This document shows positions 43,086-54,722 of a stretch of 64,000 bases of DNA, piece after piece. A program made the position numbers and the translations under genes. The number at the start of each line of letters is the position of its first letter. Position 1 is the first letter of the stretch. The stretch comes from Otatea glauca. Taxonomy: Eukaryota > Streptophyta > Magnoliopsida > Poales > Poaceae. The notes under the pieces are model-generated. The model saw nothing but the letters and a program-made list of their open reading frames with translations, had not been told where the DNA came from and searched no databases. The stretch spans positions 33,176,176-33,240,175 of the forward strand of contig CM070723.1 in assembly GCA_036346275.1 (NCBI GenBank), read 5' to 3'.

Positions 43086-43941
43086 ACATGGTTTTTTTAT
43101 CATTAAGAGATTAGATGCAACAGTCACACTTGGTACAAAATTACAAATGAATAGTTCTTAAATATCTAACTAAATAGTATATGAGTGCATATGACAATTA
43201 ATTGTGTGCACATGGGGTGTTGAAATTCTATAGAAGGCCCTATATCTTCAAAAGAATAAAGAGGGTATTCCTAACAGAATATATCAATAAACAAGAAGAT
43301 TGACACTGCATGAGAAAATAATTATCACACTGGGAATGTACATGCTCAAATAGGACTTTAAGCAAAGAAGTTGAGTTTTATCATAAAACAAATTAAGCCT
43401 AAACTTCCAACTAAGTGGAAGTGCTAGGAAGAAAGTCAGACTATATTTATACCCTTTAGAGATGGATAAAGGAACATCATGAAAACAAATATTATCCCAC
43501 CAAAAACATTTTTAAACGCTAGCTGAATGCTATCACATGGCAAAATATCAATTCCTACGTTGAATAGTGAAATGTATTCATTTTGTTGCAATCCACTAAA
43601 TTCTTAATTTTTGGATTTAAATGATAGGACCATGTATGCACGAAATGACATATTATCTTGATCTTGTTCATTGCAACTATTACATTATTATGCATGTTGA
43701 GAAATTATTGCCAGCGCGGCCAATGGCTGGAATGGGTGGTTGTCACTGTCGTCTCCACCGTGGCCGTAGCTCATGTGTGTATGCAACATTGATACGGTGA
43801 TATATTGCTGGTCATCCTCCTGGCCATCAGCCTGCAGATAACTCGCCCTCCAGGTCATCCACGTCCTCCTCCTCCTCACTCGGTCATCCCTGCCTATCAA
43901 CATGCACCCTGTGGATCAATTCATAATTGAAGCAAATCCAA
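43086..43941. other. No gene seen between LTR-c and the large CACTA
   Basis: AT-rich sequence. A short T-run at 43090 could be the poly(A) end of the minus-strand LINE that lies beyond the CACTA, but no LINE motif supports it. The minus frame 43903-43688 has no recognisable domain. Confidence 0.45.
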
Positions 43942-44200
43942 CACTACTACAGAACAGTACGTCACTACCGGGTCCACAACGACATCATTGCCGGTTACAG
44001 GGCCAACAGTGATTGGTCGGCGGTGATACTAGGATCTATCACTGCCGGCTCATGAACCGGCAGTGATGAGCATTATCACTGCCGGTTATACATAAAACTG
44101 GCAGTGATATCAAACTATCACTGCCGGATTATACCACAATCCGGTAGTGATATGTACATATCACTTCCGGTTTTCTCCAAGAACCGGTAGTGACAAGCCG
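43942..44200. repeat. Left subterminal repeats of the large CACTA
   Basis: ATCACTGCCGG and CCGGCAGTGAT form close inverted pairs (44038-44067 and two to three more before 44200). In CACTA elements such arrays bind the element's own proteins. Confidence 0.85.
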
Positions 44201-44409
44201 TGCACCAAATATTTTTATTGCATATTTTTATACAATTGTTTATACAGTGTCCATATATAGTATATAAATCATTGTTGAAATCATAATTAAAATATATCCA
44301 TATATTATAAAGAATCGTTAAAATCATAATTCAAATATATTAAAGCATCACAATATTTGGTTTTTACAATGATTTGTTTACAAATATAGTTTGACTACAT
44401 CTCATCTTA

Positions 44410-46150
44410 TTCACTTTGATTTTGCACCGACTACAGTAGAAAGAGTCGAAGTAGGCATGTAATGGGTCTAGATCGAAGGAATGAGGGCGATGAGGCTACT
44501 GGTGGAACTCGCCGTTTGGATTGATGTCCTCATCATGAATGAATCCGGCGATATGTTCTTGAATTGCTATAATTTATGTCAAGTAATAACTTATTGGTTC
44601 TCAGTTTGGAGCGTTGTTATTGAAGAAAAGAGAAAGTTAATTAATGATGATATATGTTAAATGAGAAAAAGTAGGCATCAATGTGTAATTATGTACCATG
44701 GCTTCGTTATAGCCGACACTCTCCGTGACAATTGAATGTATATTTGTACATACATAGTATGCACATAAATTGTTTCTCGGGCCTGCCTCATGCATGGAAA
44801 GTCGGTTATTATTTCATAATGTTTCCTTAGGGACGATATCGAACACTTTTCTTGCAGTATCGTGCAAATGCACTGCGAATGATTTTGAATAGTAATTAAA
44901 CTTAAATGCAATATAATGGAATTTTGCTAGAGCAATAACGCAACGATCGAGTTGACCTATTCAGCATGTCCCAAAAGTCTTGATATAGATTAGTTGGTTT
45001 TCTCCTCGAGTCCAAGACAAAAATCGTGCTAGCTTCTAGCTGGATGACGAGGAGGACCCAGTGAAACCTTCACATATATGTGAACGTAGTCAATTACTCC
45101 CACATCGTACGTGTTACGCAAAAATAGTAAAACGATATTAGAAGTAGGGAAATACATACTTAAAGTTATAGGGTAAAAGTATGGAGGTTTTGTATTGCAG
45201 CTTCAAGAAAGTATTAAATAACTAGTCTTCATTATACTGTGGATTGTCCTTCACAAGCTTCTCGTTGATAAGCCCCTGATCTAGGAATGCTAGATTGTCA
45301 TTGCAATTTCTTCTACATGTCTGTATCTCCATTCTACATAAAAAAGAAGTTAGACATGCAATTAAACGGTACAAGAATGCACAATAATATACGTAGAGAC
45401 ATACAAAGTCCACAGTCTCAGTATATTCACATCCAGGGCATTTTGCTGGTACAACATATACAACTCCTCAAAACCCACCTAGAAGATGTTATCCCCATTG
45501 TGAAAATCTTGCTCTGTGTATCTGACTGCGAACGCCTTCGTACCATCGTTGGACTACTGCATGTACCACTGATGGATGCGCCGCAGTTGTGTTATTAGGT
45601 GGTCGAAATGAGCTGGTTCAACCAGCGGTTTCCCCATAAAGAACTTCCACCTTAGACCTTGCTCCTGAGCATCTTGTTGAGCAGCATCTGCTTGAGCATC
45701 CAACCTCAACGCGTCGGCACTAGCCACCTTCAAGTGTTGCTTTCTAGATATGCGCTCGTAGTTCGACATTTTGCAAGGTTCAGAAGCTTGCCCCGTCTTT
45801 TCCACTTCTCCCATACTCAAGAAAAACTTTTGCGCGTTAGCATCAACTTTAGTCTTCCCAGGTGATGGCACCTTTTTAAAGTGATGTTACGCTGGCGCTT
45901 ACATGATTTTCTATTCTTCTTTAGTCATCTCAGCTGGTAATTTCTTCTGGGATTGTCCTGGCTTCACAGATGACTAGATTTCTTCGAGGATGGTACCGAC
46001 TTCCGAGATGGTGCTGGTATTCGATTCTTTTCAGATTTCGACGGAGGAGTCAGACTTTTTCTGGTTGGTACCGGTGGAGGAGTTAGACATTTTCTGTGTG
46101 GTGGCGAGAAGGGCAGGAGGTCTCTGTGTGGAGAGTGTGGCTAATCATCA
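44410..46150 (-). pseudogene. Ulp1-like cysteine protease gene of the CACTA
   Basis: From right to left: a Ser/Lys-rich start (below 46150), KTKVDANAQKFFLSMGEVEK (45871) and LRWKFFMGKPLVEPAHFDHL. Then come TKAFAVRYTEQDFHNGDNIF, EIQTCRRNCNDNLAFLDQGL, ILLPYNFK and, near 44840-44740, EAGPRNNLCAYYVCTNIHS. The tail is IQEHIAGFIHDEDINPNGE. LVEP...RRIHQWY and ILLPYNFK belong to the Ulp1-type second gene common in grass CACTA elements. LCAYYVC corresponds to the catalytic Cys region. Introns are likely between the pieces. Stops and frameshifts break it. Its role in the element is not established. Confidence 0.75.
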
Positions 46151-46169
46151 TCTTCATCGTCCTCATCGT

Positions 46170-46750
46170 TTTTGACATCTACTATTTTATATACATATTT
46201 TTGGAGGATAATACTTCAAAAATTCACCAAGTTTTTTGACATCTACTATTTTATATGCATATTTTCCCCTAATTTTGACCAAGTTCTGAAATTATAAAAA
46301 AATCCAAATTGTTCACTGTTTTAATAGTTTTGATATTTTGAAAATCAAATAATATTTCAAAAATTCTCAGAAATGCAGTAGTCAAATAATGCTTCAAAAA
46401 TTCACACAAATGTTATAAATAATTTCACACAAATTCAAGGTAGTTAAAGATTTGCAATCAAATCTTGGATCACGCTTTTGTTCGGTCAATGAAGTGAAAC
46501 TTTAAATTTATTTCATTTTAAAGGCTGAGTGCTTTGGGATTTTTGAAATCCTATCAAAATTGATCCAAATTTTCTGAAAATTTTTGGACGCATACTGCGG
46601 GACATCTACTGTTTCATATAACTATTTTCCCCTAGTTTTGACTAAGTTCTAAAATTCTAAAAATCTAGATTGCTCACCGTTTTAAAAGTTTTATTATTTT
46701 AAAAATCAAATAATGTTTCAAAAATTCACACAAATGCAGTACGTCAACCA
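46170..46750. repeat. Degenerate direct repeats between the two CACTA genes
   Basis: GACATCTACTATTTTATAT followed by TTTTCCCCTAATTTTGAC recurs at about 46181 (start only), 46240 and 46602, with GTTTCAAAAATTCACAC nearby. The later copies are about 360 bp apart. The block occupies the place where the TNP2 C-terminus would continue. Confidence 0.65.
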
Positions 46751-46859
46751 TTGCATAACCTCAATTTCCATAACTCCATGTAATACATTAATTTTTACAT
46801 ATGAGAAAATAAACATGTCGTTCATAAAGAAGAAAGCATATATTTCATTAGTACAACTA

Positions 46860-48790
46860 AGCTACGATTCGACCTTTGTGATATTTCATGCCAATCAATT
46901 TTAAGTCTTTCATTGAGACTCTCTTTATGTTGGCAGAGTAACCAGGCGGAACTTTGACTCTGTGCAAGCATTCACACATGCTAATTTTTCTTTCTTGCTC
47001 AGAGTGTAGTAGGCTGCGGGAAGGTACTTTTTGCTTGTATCCATATCTTAGTGATGCAGCTCCTTCCTGAGTTTCATTTCTTCAAGGTCCATCCGTGCTT
47101 GGAGGGTATCTTTTGTTTTGCCAGGTATATCCAGTAAGATACCAAGCAAGCTGTCACACACGTTCTTCTCTATGTGCGTGACGTCGATTGCGTGTCGAAC
47201 TTCCAAGTGTTTCCAATAAGGTAGGACCCAAAATACTGATCTCTTTTTCCACAAAGGAGCCTTATCACGGGAACTTGGGATAGATGTACTGCCAGCTCCC
47301 TTTCCGTGAATAATATGAAGATCCTTTATGGCCGCAAATATCTATTTCCCAGTGCGATTCTTTGGAGCTAAGGCAATCTCATTTGTCCCGTCAAAAGCTC
47401 TCTTATTATTGCTGTATGGGTGATCCTTGCGGAGGAACCTACGATACCGCATGTAAGCCATTTTCCGACAGTTCTTCAGCCACCAGCTAGCTGTATCATC
47501 CAAGCACTGGACGCATCTGTTGAACCATTTTGTCGTCCATCCCGACAGGTTACCAAGGACATGGTAATCATTAATGGTTATGAACAACAATGCGCATAGG
47601 ATAAAGTTCTCTCTTTTGTACTCATCCCATACCCGTACTACATTGTTCCACAATATTAGAAGATCTTCAACCAATGGTTTGAGGTACACATCGATATCAC
47701 TGCTAGGTTGCCTGGGCCCTTGGATCAGTAGTGGCATCATAATGTACTTCCGCTTCATACAAAGCCAAGGAGGAAGGTTGTAGATACATAGAGTCACCGG
47801 CCAAGTACTGTGATGACTACTCATGTTGATGAAAGGATTCATCCCATCCGTACTCAACCGAACCTTATATTCCTCACATCATATGAAAAGTGCTTCTTAT
47901 ATTTTCTGTCGATGTTCCTCCATTGCACAGAATCAGCAGGGTGTCTGAGCATGCCTTTTGTTCGCAAACAATCGCTTCAGGCGGGGGATTATAGGGAAAT
48001 ACCACACCACCTTACGGGGGATCTCTTCTTCTTATGCTTCACCCCGACATTATCGTTATGAATATCATCATCGTTGCCCTTATACCGCTTTGCTTTGCAA
48101 ACAGCACAGGCATCCAAGTCTGCAAACTCATTGTTATACAACATGCAATCGTTTGGACATGTGTGTATTCTTTGTACTTCCAATCCCAATGGGCAGACAA
48201 CCTGCTTGGCCTGGTACATAGTTGTAGGCAACACATTACCCTTTGGAAGCAAGTCCCCTAAGAGACATAACAGCTCAGTGAAGCTCTTATCGGACCAACC
48301 ATTGCTTGCCTTCAACTGCAGTAGTGTAAGCACGGTATGCAGTTTTTTGTGCTCCTCCTTGTAGCCCGGGTACAATGGTGTTGTGGAGCCCTCTACCATA
48401 CGCTGGAACTTTTGAAACTCTCTTTCACTCGTGAAATCCCCCTCCCCGTCATGCAACATTTGATCTATATCGTCTTCGTGGTTATCGACGAATGTATCTT
48501 CGACTGCCGTCATATCGTTGTCTCCGTCATCTTCAGCAATGTGTTGCCTTTCATTTATAATCTCATCTTCACCGTGCTCGGTCCAATAGGTATAGCCAGC
48601 CTTGAAACCCCTTCGAAGCAAGTGTGCACGTATAGACTCTGTGGTAGAAAATAGCTTCTCATTTTTCATTATGTAAATATCCATCTTGATTCTTCGACTT
48701 GTGCGCCGCAGCTGCGTTTAGAAAACAAGTCATACCATTAAAGAACTTTGGGCCGCAACGGTCCGTGTCATACGTCTATCTTCGGTCCAT
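46860..48790 (-). pseudogene. TNP2-type CACTA transposase, C-terminally truncated
   Basis: The start at 48790 reads MDRR, a stop, then TYDTDRCGPKFFNGMTCFL, the usual TNP2 N-terminus. 48684-47989 carries LLRRGFKAGYTYWTEHGEDE, LQLKASNGWSDKSFTELLCL and HTCPNDCMLYNNEFADLDAC. 47857-47342 carries STDGMNPFINMSSHHSTWPV and YNLPPWLCMKRKYIMMPLLI, the core of the Transposase_21 domain. 47254-47048 continues HAIDVTHIEKNVCDSLLGIL. The last recognisable piece (VKVPPGYSANIKR, SMKDLKLIGMKYHKGRI) ends near 46860; the normal remaining domains are absent. The protein would bind and cut the CACTA ends. Confidence 0.92.
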
Positions 48791-48799
48791 CTACAATTA

Positions 48800-49340
48800 A
48801 TTAAATCAAACATCACATAAGCATATAATTGCAAATAACAATATAATTGTAAATGATTAGATTTAAAAATCCATGTAGCAATTTTGACTATATTAAAATA
48901 CATCAACCTTTTTTCATTATGTAAATATCCATCTTGTAATTTTTTATTATTTAAAAAATTGAAAATAATTGTAAATAGTTAGGACATATTTTGACTATAT
49001 TAAAATACATCAACCTTTTTTCATTACGTAAATATCCATCTAACAATTTTTTATTATTTCAAAATTTGAAAATACATCAACCTTGTTTCATTATGTAAAT
49101 ATCCATCTAGCAATTTTTATTATTTAAAAAATTGAAAATAATTGTAAATAATTAGGATATATTTTGACTATATTAAAAATATCCATGTAGCAATTTTTCA
49201 TTAATTTAATAATTTATAATATCCATGTTTCAATTTTTTAATTACTTTAATAATTGAAAATATCCATGTAGCAATTTTTTTAATTACTTTAATAATTGAA
49301 AATATCCATGTAGCAATTTTTTAATTACTTTAATAATTCA
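48800..49340. repeat. AT-rich repeats in the TNP2 upstream region
   Basis: Blocks containing CATTATGTAAATATCCATCT, ATATTTTGACTATATTAAAA and ATCCATGTAGCAATTTTT recur at least six times between 48850 and 49340. One further copy lies at 49870-49930. There are no genes here. Confidence 0.7.
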
Positions 49341-49810
49341 AAATAAGCATATAATTGAAAATAAGATTATATTTGCAAATAATTAGATTTACTAATGTAT
49401 CTTGCAACTTTCATTATTGGAAAATCCATCTACCATTTTTCATTATTTCAATATTCATCTAGCAATTTTCACTATTTAAAATTCATCAAGCAATTTTCAC
49501 TATTTCAAACTCCTCTAAATCACTAAAATAAATAAGAATTGTAATTTATTCACTAAATTAGTTATATATTAATTTGAGATCTACCAATTTGAAATGTTCA
49601 CACCATACAATCACTAACTATCAAAATCTAGAGCAATCTGTAAAGTAAAATCTAACTACACATGCAATGTAGATCAATTTACTAACCTTAGAGAGAAATA
49701 CGATTTGAATTTTGATATAATTCTCCAGCAGCAAGTCGTCACAATCGTTCCCACTGAGAAAGACAAAGCTCCTCTCTGTTATGCTCGATCGGTCAAGGAC
49801 GGGATACCCA

Positions 49811-49821
49811 CCTATATAAAG
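49811..49821 (-). promoter_or_regulatory. TATA-like motif, inner promoter copy
   Basis: Minus strand CTTTATATAGG, about 1 kb upstream of the TNP2 start at 48790, in the inner copy of the duplicated block. Confidence 0.4.
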
Positions 49822-50350
49822 GTACATATCACTACCGGTTCTGCGCAGATAATTGAAAATAATTACGATATATTTTGACTATATTAAAATACATCAACCT
49901 TTTTTCATTATGTAAATATCCATCTAGCAATTTTTTATTATTTAAATATTTAAAAATAAGCATATAATTGAAAATAAGGATATATTTGTAAATATATAGA
50001 TTAAAAAATGTATCTTACAATTTTCATTATTGCAAAATCCATCTACCATTTTTCAATATTTCAATATTCATCTAGCAATTTTCACTATTCAAAATTCATA
50101 TAGCAATTTTCACTATTTAAAAATCCACTAAATCACTGAAATGAATAAGAATTGTAACTATCAAAATCTAAAGCAATCTATAAAGTAAAATCCAACTACA
50201 AATATAATGTAGATCAAATTACTAACCTTGAAGAGAAATACGATATGAATTTTAATACAATTTTTCAGCAGCAAGTCGTCACAATCTGGCAATCGAGTAG
50301 AGATATAACGCCTCTCTGTTATACTCGATCGGTCGGGGGGAAGGGACAGC

Positions 50351-50364
50351 CAGATATATAAAGG
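50351..50364 (-). promoter_or_regulatory. TATA-like motif, outer promoter copy
   Basis: Minus strand CCTTTATATATCTG at the same relative place in the outer copy, next to the right subterminal repeats. Confidence 0.4.
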
Positions 50365-50697
50365 ACTTATCACTGCTAGTTCTGCGCAGAACCGGCAGTG
50401 ATAAACTCAGATTGCGCTGGAAAATAAATATCACCGCCGGTTCTGGTGTAAAACCGGTAGTGGAAATTCCAATATCACTTCCGGTTGGTACACGATCCGG
50501 TAATGATATATCACTACCTTATTTGGATATAAACCGGCAATGATATCTGGTTATTACTACCGGTTGGTTGGACGAATCGGCAGTGATAAGTTCTCCCCCC
50601 GGCTTAACTTTCGAACCGGTAGTGATATGTTATCACTGTTAGCTCTATCCCAACCGACAGTGACATGTCGGCAAGGATTGCCTATTCTGTAGTAGTG
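50365..50697. repeat. Right subterminal repeats and end of the large CACTA
   Basis: At least eight CACT-CCGGTT-like motifs in both orientations, for example AGAACCGGCAGTGATAA and TATCACCGCCGGTTC, lead into the terminal CTATTCTGTAGTAGTG. Confidence 0.85.
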
Positions 50698-51368
50698 CGA
50701 GCTAATGCCAAAGAGATGAAAGAAGGCTTTTTGTTGGGCAAGAACCAAAGGAGTAACAATTCATATGTAGACATCTCTAGTCTATGTAAACGTGAGAGCT
50801 GTATTCACGAAAAATTAGGAAGGAACAATTGATTAGACTTCAGTAGAGGCCTATGTCAAAAATGCTAACTAAATTCATATTTTTGACATAGTGCCCAAAC
50901 CCCAATAACCAATTCCCAAACATATTAGGTATGCTACTAGGAGGTGGTAGATTAGAAGCTGTTTGTATAACACGCCATGCAAAGCGAGCAAAATAGCAGT
51001 CAAAAAAGAGGTGTTGAATAGTTTCCTCATTGTTACAAAAATAACATTTTTTGCTAACATGCCAATTTCTTTTTGATAGGTTATCTTTTGTTAGAATCAC
51101 CCCACGACGTAAGTACCAAACAAATTTTTTTATTTTTAATGGCACCTTAAGCTTCCACAATTGTTGGTTTTTAACTGGGACCTCTTGATGCATTAAGACT
51201 GTATACATCGACTGAACAGAAAACTATCCATTCTGATAGAGATGCCATTGAAAAGTATCTCGTGCTGCTGCTAAATGTGAGCCAACAATTTTTACAACAA
51301 GTTCATGCCAAGCCATTAAATTATGGCCTATAATGGCTCTATGAAAGGATACATTAAGTGGAACAGAC
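50698..51368 (-). pseudogene. LINE ORF2 C-terminal fragment (zinc-binding RT domain)
   Basis: The minus strand from about 51368 reads VPLNVSFHRAIIGHNLMAWH, DTFQWHLYQNG, a stop, then FSVQSMYTVLMHQEVPVKN. 51208-50840 gives LWKLKVPLKIKKFVWYLRRG, WHVSKKCYFCNNEETIQHLF and DCYFARFAWRVIQ. The CX2C...HXXXC arrangement is the zf-RVT domain found at the C-terminus of plant L1-like reverse transcriptases. The other half of this LINE is at 61130-63987, across Tat-C. The RT catalytic core between the two halves is missing. Confidence 0.88.
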
Positions 51369-52550
51369 ATCGAAACGTCCACAGCCACCTGCGCTATCAT
51401 GCCAATGACGCCCGCGCCTATCGCCACGGTCGGCGTGGGATGCACCACCGACCTGGGTATGGTCACTACGACGATTGCAACTCTGGCTCCAGCAACGACG
51501 GCTGCCATGCTCGACACGACGATGCGTTGGTCTACAGCTGCACGGCGTATTCCACCAAGCTCCGTCGGGTTCGCTGGATGGCCCGATTTAAACCCGTTGC
51601 GATCGAGCGGTTCGACGGGACCAAGAATCCCGATGTGTTCCTCTCGATCTATTCGACCGTGATCGTAGCAGCTGGTGGGGATGAGGCCGTGATGGCCAAT
51701 TACCTCCGACTGTACTAGATGATGCGACGCACACCTGGCTCTTCAACCAGATGCCTGGCTCCTTCCAATCATGGTGCCAGGTACGGGATGCCCTCCGCTC
51801 TAACTTCCAGAGCTGCTACAAGTGCCCTGGACGGGAGAAGGACCTAGATCCATCATCCAGGGCAAGAATGAGGCATTCCGCGACTTCATGCATCGATTCA
51901 TCTGCACGAGGAACGCAATCCCGAGTGTCTCTGACGAGGACATCATCAAGGACTTTAAGTCGGCGTTCGCGACTGATGCCTCACCGAGGACCTGGAGATC
52001 ACGGCGAGGCTCGATGTCAACAAGTTGTTATGGATGGCGGAGCGATACGCGGACATGGACGACGTCGTGAGCTAGAAATGCGACTACGACCAAGGCAAGC
52101 TCAGCCTCAACTTTGCAAGGCCGAGCCCTCCAACGCCAAGGGCAATGGTCCGGATCTGCACGATAGAAAGCGGAAGAGAGATCGAGGTAGTGGCGGCGGT
52201 CGTCTACGCGTGGTTGCTGCAGTGAACCAGGAGAGGCCTCGGCCACAGCAAGTGCAACCATGAGTTCAAGTGCAGCACCAACCCCAGCATGGACAGCGTC
52301 GACCAGGGCCCCAGCATGGTGACGCTCGACCATAGGGTGGCGAGGAGCGACCCAGGTATGACTCCGACAAGTTCTGTCTGTTCCATAAGGCCTACAGCCA
52401 CGACCTACGAAACTGTAGGACCTGGCAGAACAAATTAGACGCTTTTATGACGGGCGTGGAGAGATGGCCACTCTCCCGCAGGAGGATGGGCAACCCGACA
52501 GGGTCAACGCCAGTGAGGACCTTGAAGGCCTCGACCTAGAGTTTCAATAG
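51369..52550 (+). pseudogene. Tat-C gag
   Basis: 51323-51718 holds the frame FKPVAIERFDGTKNPDVFLS and AGGDEAVMANYLRLY, like the start of the Tat gag core. It continues in other frames as LFNQMPGSFQSWCQVRDALR, GKNEAFRDFMHRFICTRNAI and LLWMAERYADMDDVV. Near 52370-52430 is FCLFHKAYSHDLRNCR, a Cys/His knuckle of the Tat type. At least three frame changes and a stop after LRLY break it. The N-terminus is cut by the LINE junction. Confidence 0.85.
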
Positions 52551-52559
52551 GGCGACTGC

Positions 52560-53330
52560 CATGTCGACATGACCTTTGGCGGTTCGTCGGCGTATCAATC
52601 CCGGCATGAGCTTAAGGCTACCGCACATACCGTGTATCAAGCCTCCACTGGGAAGCCCACTGATCAGCCCTGCAAGTGGGCTGGCACTCCAATTACTTTC
52701 TCCTGGGATGATGCTCCCCTAGGAATGTCCAAGGACATCAAGACCGCTCTGGTCGTGACCCCGACCATAACAATACTATGGTCAGGCGAGTCGTGGTTGA
52801 CGGAGGTAGCGCTCTCAACCTGCTCTTAGTGAGCACGCTAGACCGGATGCAGATTCCCCAGTCGAAGATCAGGAGCATAGCAGTTCCTTTTTTTGGCATC
52901 GTGCTAGGGAGCTCAACCAATCCGCTCGGGCAAGTGGTTCTACCCGTCACTTTTGGCGACTTCGCAAATTTCTGCACCGAGCTGATTACCTTCGAAGTGG
53001 TCGACGGTGACGTCCCCTACAACACCATCCTTGGACGATCGGCTCTGATCAAGTTCATGGCGGTGAACCACTATGGCCATCGCTATATGAAGCTCCAAAG
53101 GCCCAGTGGTGTCATAACTGTCCACGGCAACCTCAAGTCGACACACAGCTACAAGGAAAGGGCCTTGGCGCTCGTCGGCATGCTGCCCCAGCGAGGTCCC
53201 GAAGTAACCTTGAAGAACGCCCGCCAGAAGGCAATGATACAGCACAGTGGCCCAACAAAGGCCGTGCAGCTTGAAGAGGGCAACTCGAGCAAGTGCGTTC
53301 ATATCACATCCGAGCTCGACCTGAAATAGG
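52560..53330 (+). pseudogene. Tat-C protease
   Basis: 52569-52829 reads MTFGGSSAYQSRHELKATAH, ending GTPITFSWDDAPLGMSKDIK, a region just before the protease. 52778-53329 then gives MVRRVVVDGGSALNLLLVST, LGQVVLPVTFGDFANFCTEL and PYNTILGRSALIKFMAVNHY. The active site is VDGGSA with its Asp present, in the DGGS form usual for Tat, and ILGR is the second conserved motif. The core is intact over about 180 residues, with a frame change before it. Confidence 0.88.
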
Positions 53331-54722
53331 AACTCGAGCTCGTCACCTTCCTCCGTGCCAACAAGAACATTTTCACTTGGGAACCGACAGACATGCCAGG
53401 AGTCCCAAGGGAGGTGATCGAGCACAAATTGCACATAAGGCTTGGCTGCCGACCTGTACACCAGAAGTTGCACTATTTGTCTCGTGAAAAGATGATGATA
53501 ACAAGGGAACATCATGACAAGCTCTTAAAGGCCGGCTTCATTCGTGAGATTAACTACTCCGAATGGCTAGCTATCCCAGTTATCGTGCAGAAGAAAGGCG
53601 GGAAGTCGAGGATGTGCGTCGACCATACGGGCCTAAACTCGGTGTGCCCGAAGGATAATTTCCCTCTTCGCGCATAGACAAGATCGTCGACTCCACTGCC
53701 AATGCCAAGATGCTGGGCTTCCTCGACGCCTACTCGGGCTACCATCAAATCAAGCTCGCAGTTGATGACGAAGACAAGATGACCTACATCATGCCGTTTG
53801 GGACGTTCTGCTACACGACCATGTCGTTCGGCCTGTGCAATGCGAGCGCGATGTTTCAATGGCTGATGTTCAAGATCTTCGACCCTCAGATCGATCGCAA
53901 CCTCGAGGTCTACATCGACGACATCATCGTCAAGAGCTCTTCTGAATACGACCACGTCAACGATCTCGTAGAGACCTTTGCCAACCTGAACAAGTGCGGT
54001 ATCAAGTTCAACCCTAAAAAATGCGTGTTTGGTGTTATCTCAAGCAATGTGCTTGGCTACATGATCGGGGCTCGGAGTCGGCCCGATCCCGAGAAGATTG
54101 AGGCGATTGAGAAGATGGCTCCTCCGACATTAGCAAGACAGTCCAGTGCCTCACGGCCGCATGGTCGATCTCAGTCTATTCATTTCAAGGCTCGGTGAGT
54201 GTGGACTATCGTTCTTCAAGGCATTGCGCAAGCACGGGGGCTTCGAATGGATACCCGAAGCTCAACGGTCCTTTGATGAGCTGAAAGCATACCTTTCGAG
54301 CCCACCGCTACTTACGACCCCGCGACAGGGAGAAACGTTGTTGGTTTATCTAGTTCCTATGACTCAGGCTATCAGCGCCATCCTGTTAGCTGAGCGCGAT
54401 GGTCAGCAGCAGCCAATCTACTACGTCAGCGAGGTACTTCATGGACCAAGGGAGCGTTAACCCGAGGTCTAGAAGTTGCTCTATGCCCTCTTCATGGTTT
54501 CACGCAAACTTTGGCACTACTTCCAGGCGCACATAGTGGTTATCCCGAGCGGATTCCCGCTCGGCAAGATCCAAAGGAACCCAGAAGCCAGAGGTCGCAT
54601 CGCTAAGTGGGCCATGGAGTTGGCAGAATTCGACATACAGTTTGTAGCACGCACCACCATTAAGTTGCAAGCGCTCGCCGACTTCGTGGTCGAGCAAACA
54701 TCGCAATCGACTCGAGCTTGAA
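53331..54722 (+). pseudogene. Tat-C reverse transcriptase and RNase H
   Basis: 53393-53677 covers the RT fingers (MMITREHHDKLLKAGFIREI, MCVDHTGLNSVCPKDNFPL). A frameshift at about 53680 leads to 53710-54198 with FLDAYSGYHQIKLAVDDEDK, MSFGLCNASAMFQ and VYIDDIIVKS, where the catalytic pair is intact. A second shift at about 54130 leads to 54146-54460 (RNase H start FEWIPEAQRSFDELKAYLS, PIYYVSEVLHGPRER, stop). 54476-54721 ends RNase H (AKWAMELAEFDIQF). Only two or three small lesions break this region. Confidence 0.92.

Larger units (their letters stand above)
49340..50400 (-). repeat. Duplicated TNP2 promoter block
   Basis: 49340-49850 and about 49950-50400 carry the same order of segments. 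These are AAGCATATAATTGAAAATAAG, CATCTACCATTTTTCA, TCAAAATCTA-AGCAATCT-TAAAG, CAGCAGCAAGTCGTCACAATC, ACTCGATCGGTC (or its CTCGATCGGTC form), a TATA-like motif and a CCGGTTCTGCGCAG-like segment. The copies differ by substitutions and small indels. Copy 2 runs into the right subterminal repeats. Copy 1 ends where AT-rich repeats resume. Confidence 0.78.
43942..50697 (-). mobile_element. Large CACTA transposon with TNP2 and Ulp1-like genes, 6756 bp
   Basis: The left end reads CACTACTACAGAACAG (43942) and the right end's complement reads CACTACTACAGAATAG, giving a 16-bp terminal inverted repeat with one difference. Flanking triplets are CAA and CGA, so the 3-bp duplication is imperfect. Subterminal CACTGCCGGTT motifs repeat in both orientations at both ends. 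Two minus-strand genes lie inside: TNP2-type transposase (right) and a Ulp1-like protease gene (left), both broken. The element sits beside the C-terminal LINE fragment at 50698. Confidence 0.92.

Noticed and set aside
43942..44200. Satellite or CRISPR-like array at the CACTA end
   Set aside because: The motifs are inverted and irregular and match CACTA subterminal repeats.
45659..45865. Plus-strand Ser/Arg-rich ORF
   Set aside because: Antisense shadow of the Ulp1-like gene.
51751..52263. 170-residue Arg-rich plus-strand ORF at 51751
   Set aside because: Only its first part (LRSNFQSC) matches gag; the rest is gag read in the wrong frame.
52940..53515. 191-residue minus-strand ORF
   Set aside because: Antisense shadow of the Tat-C protease and RT start.
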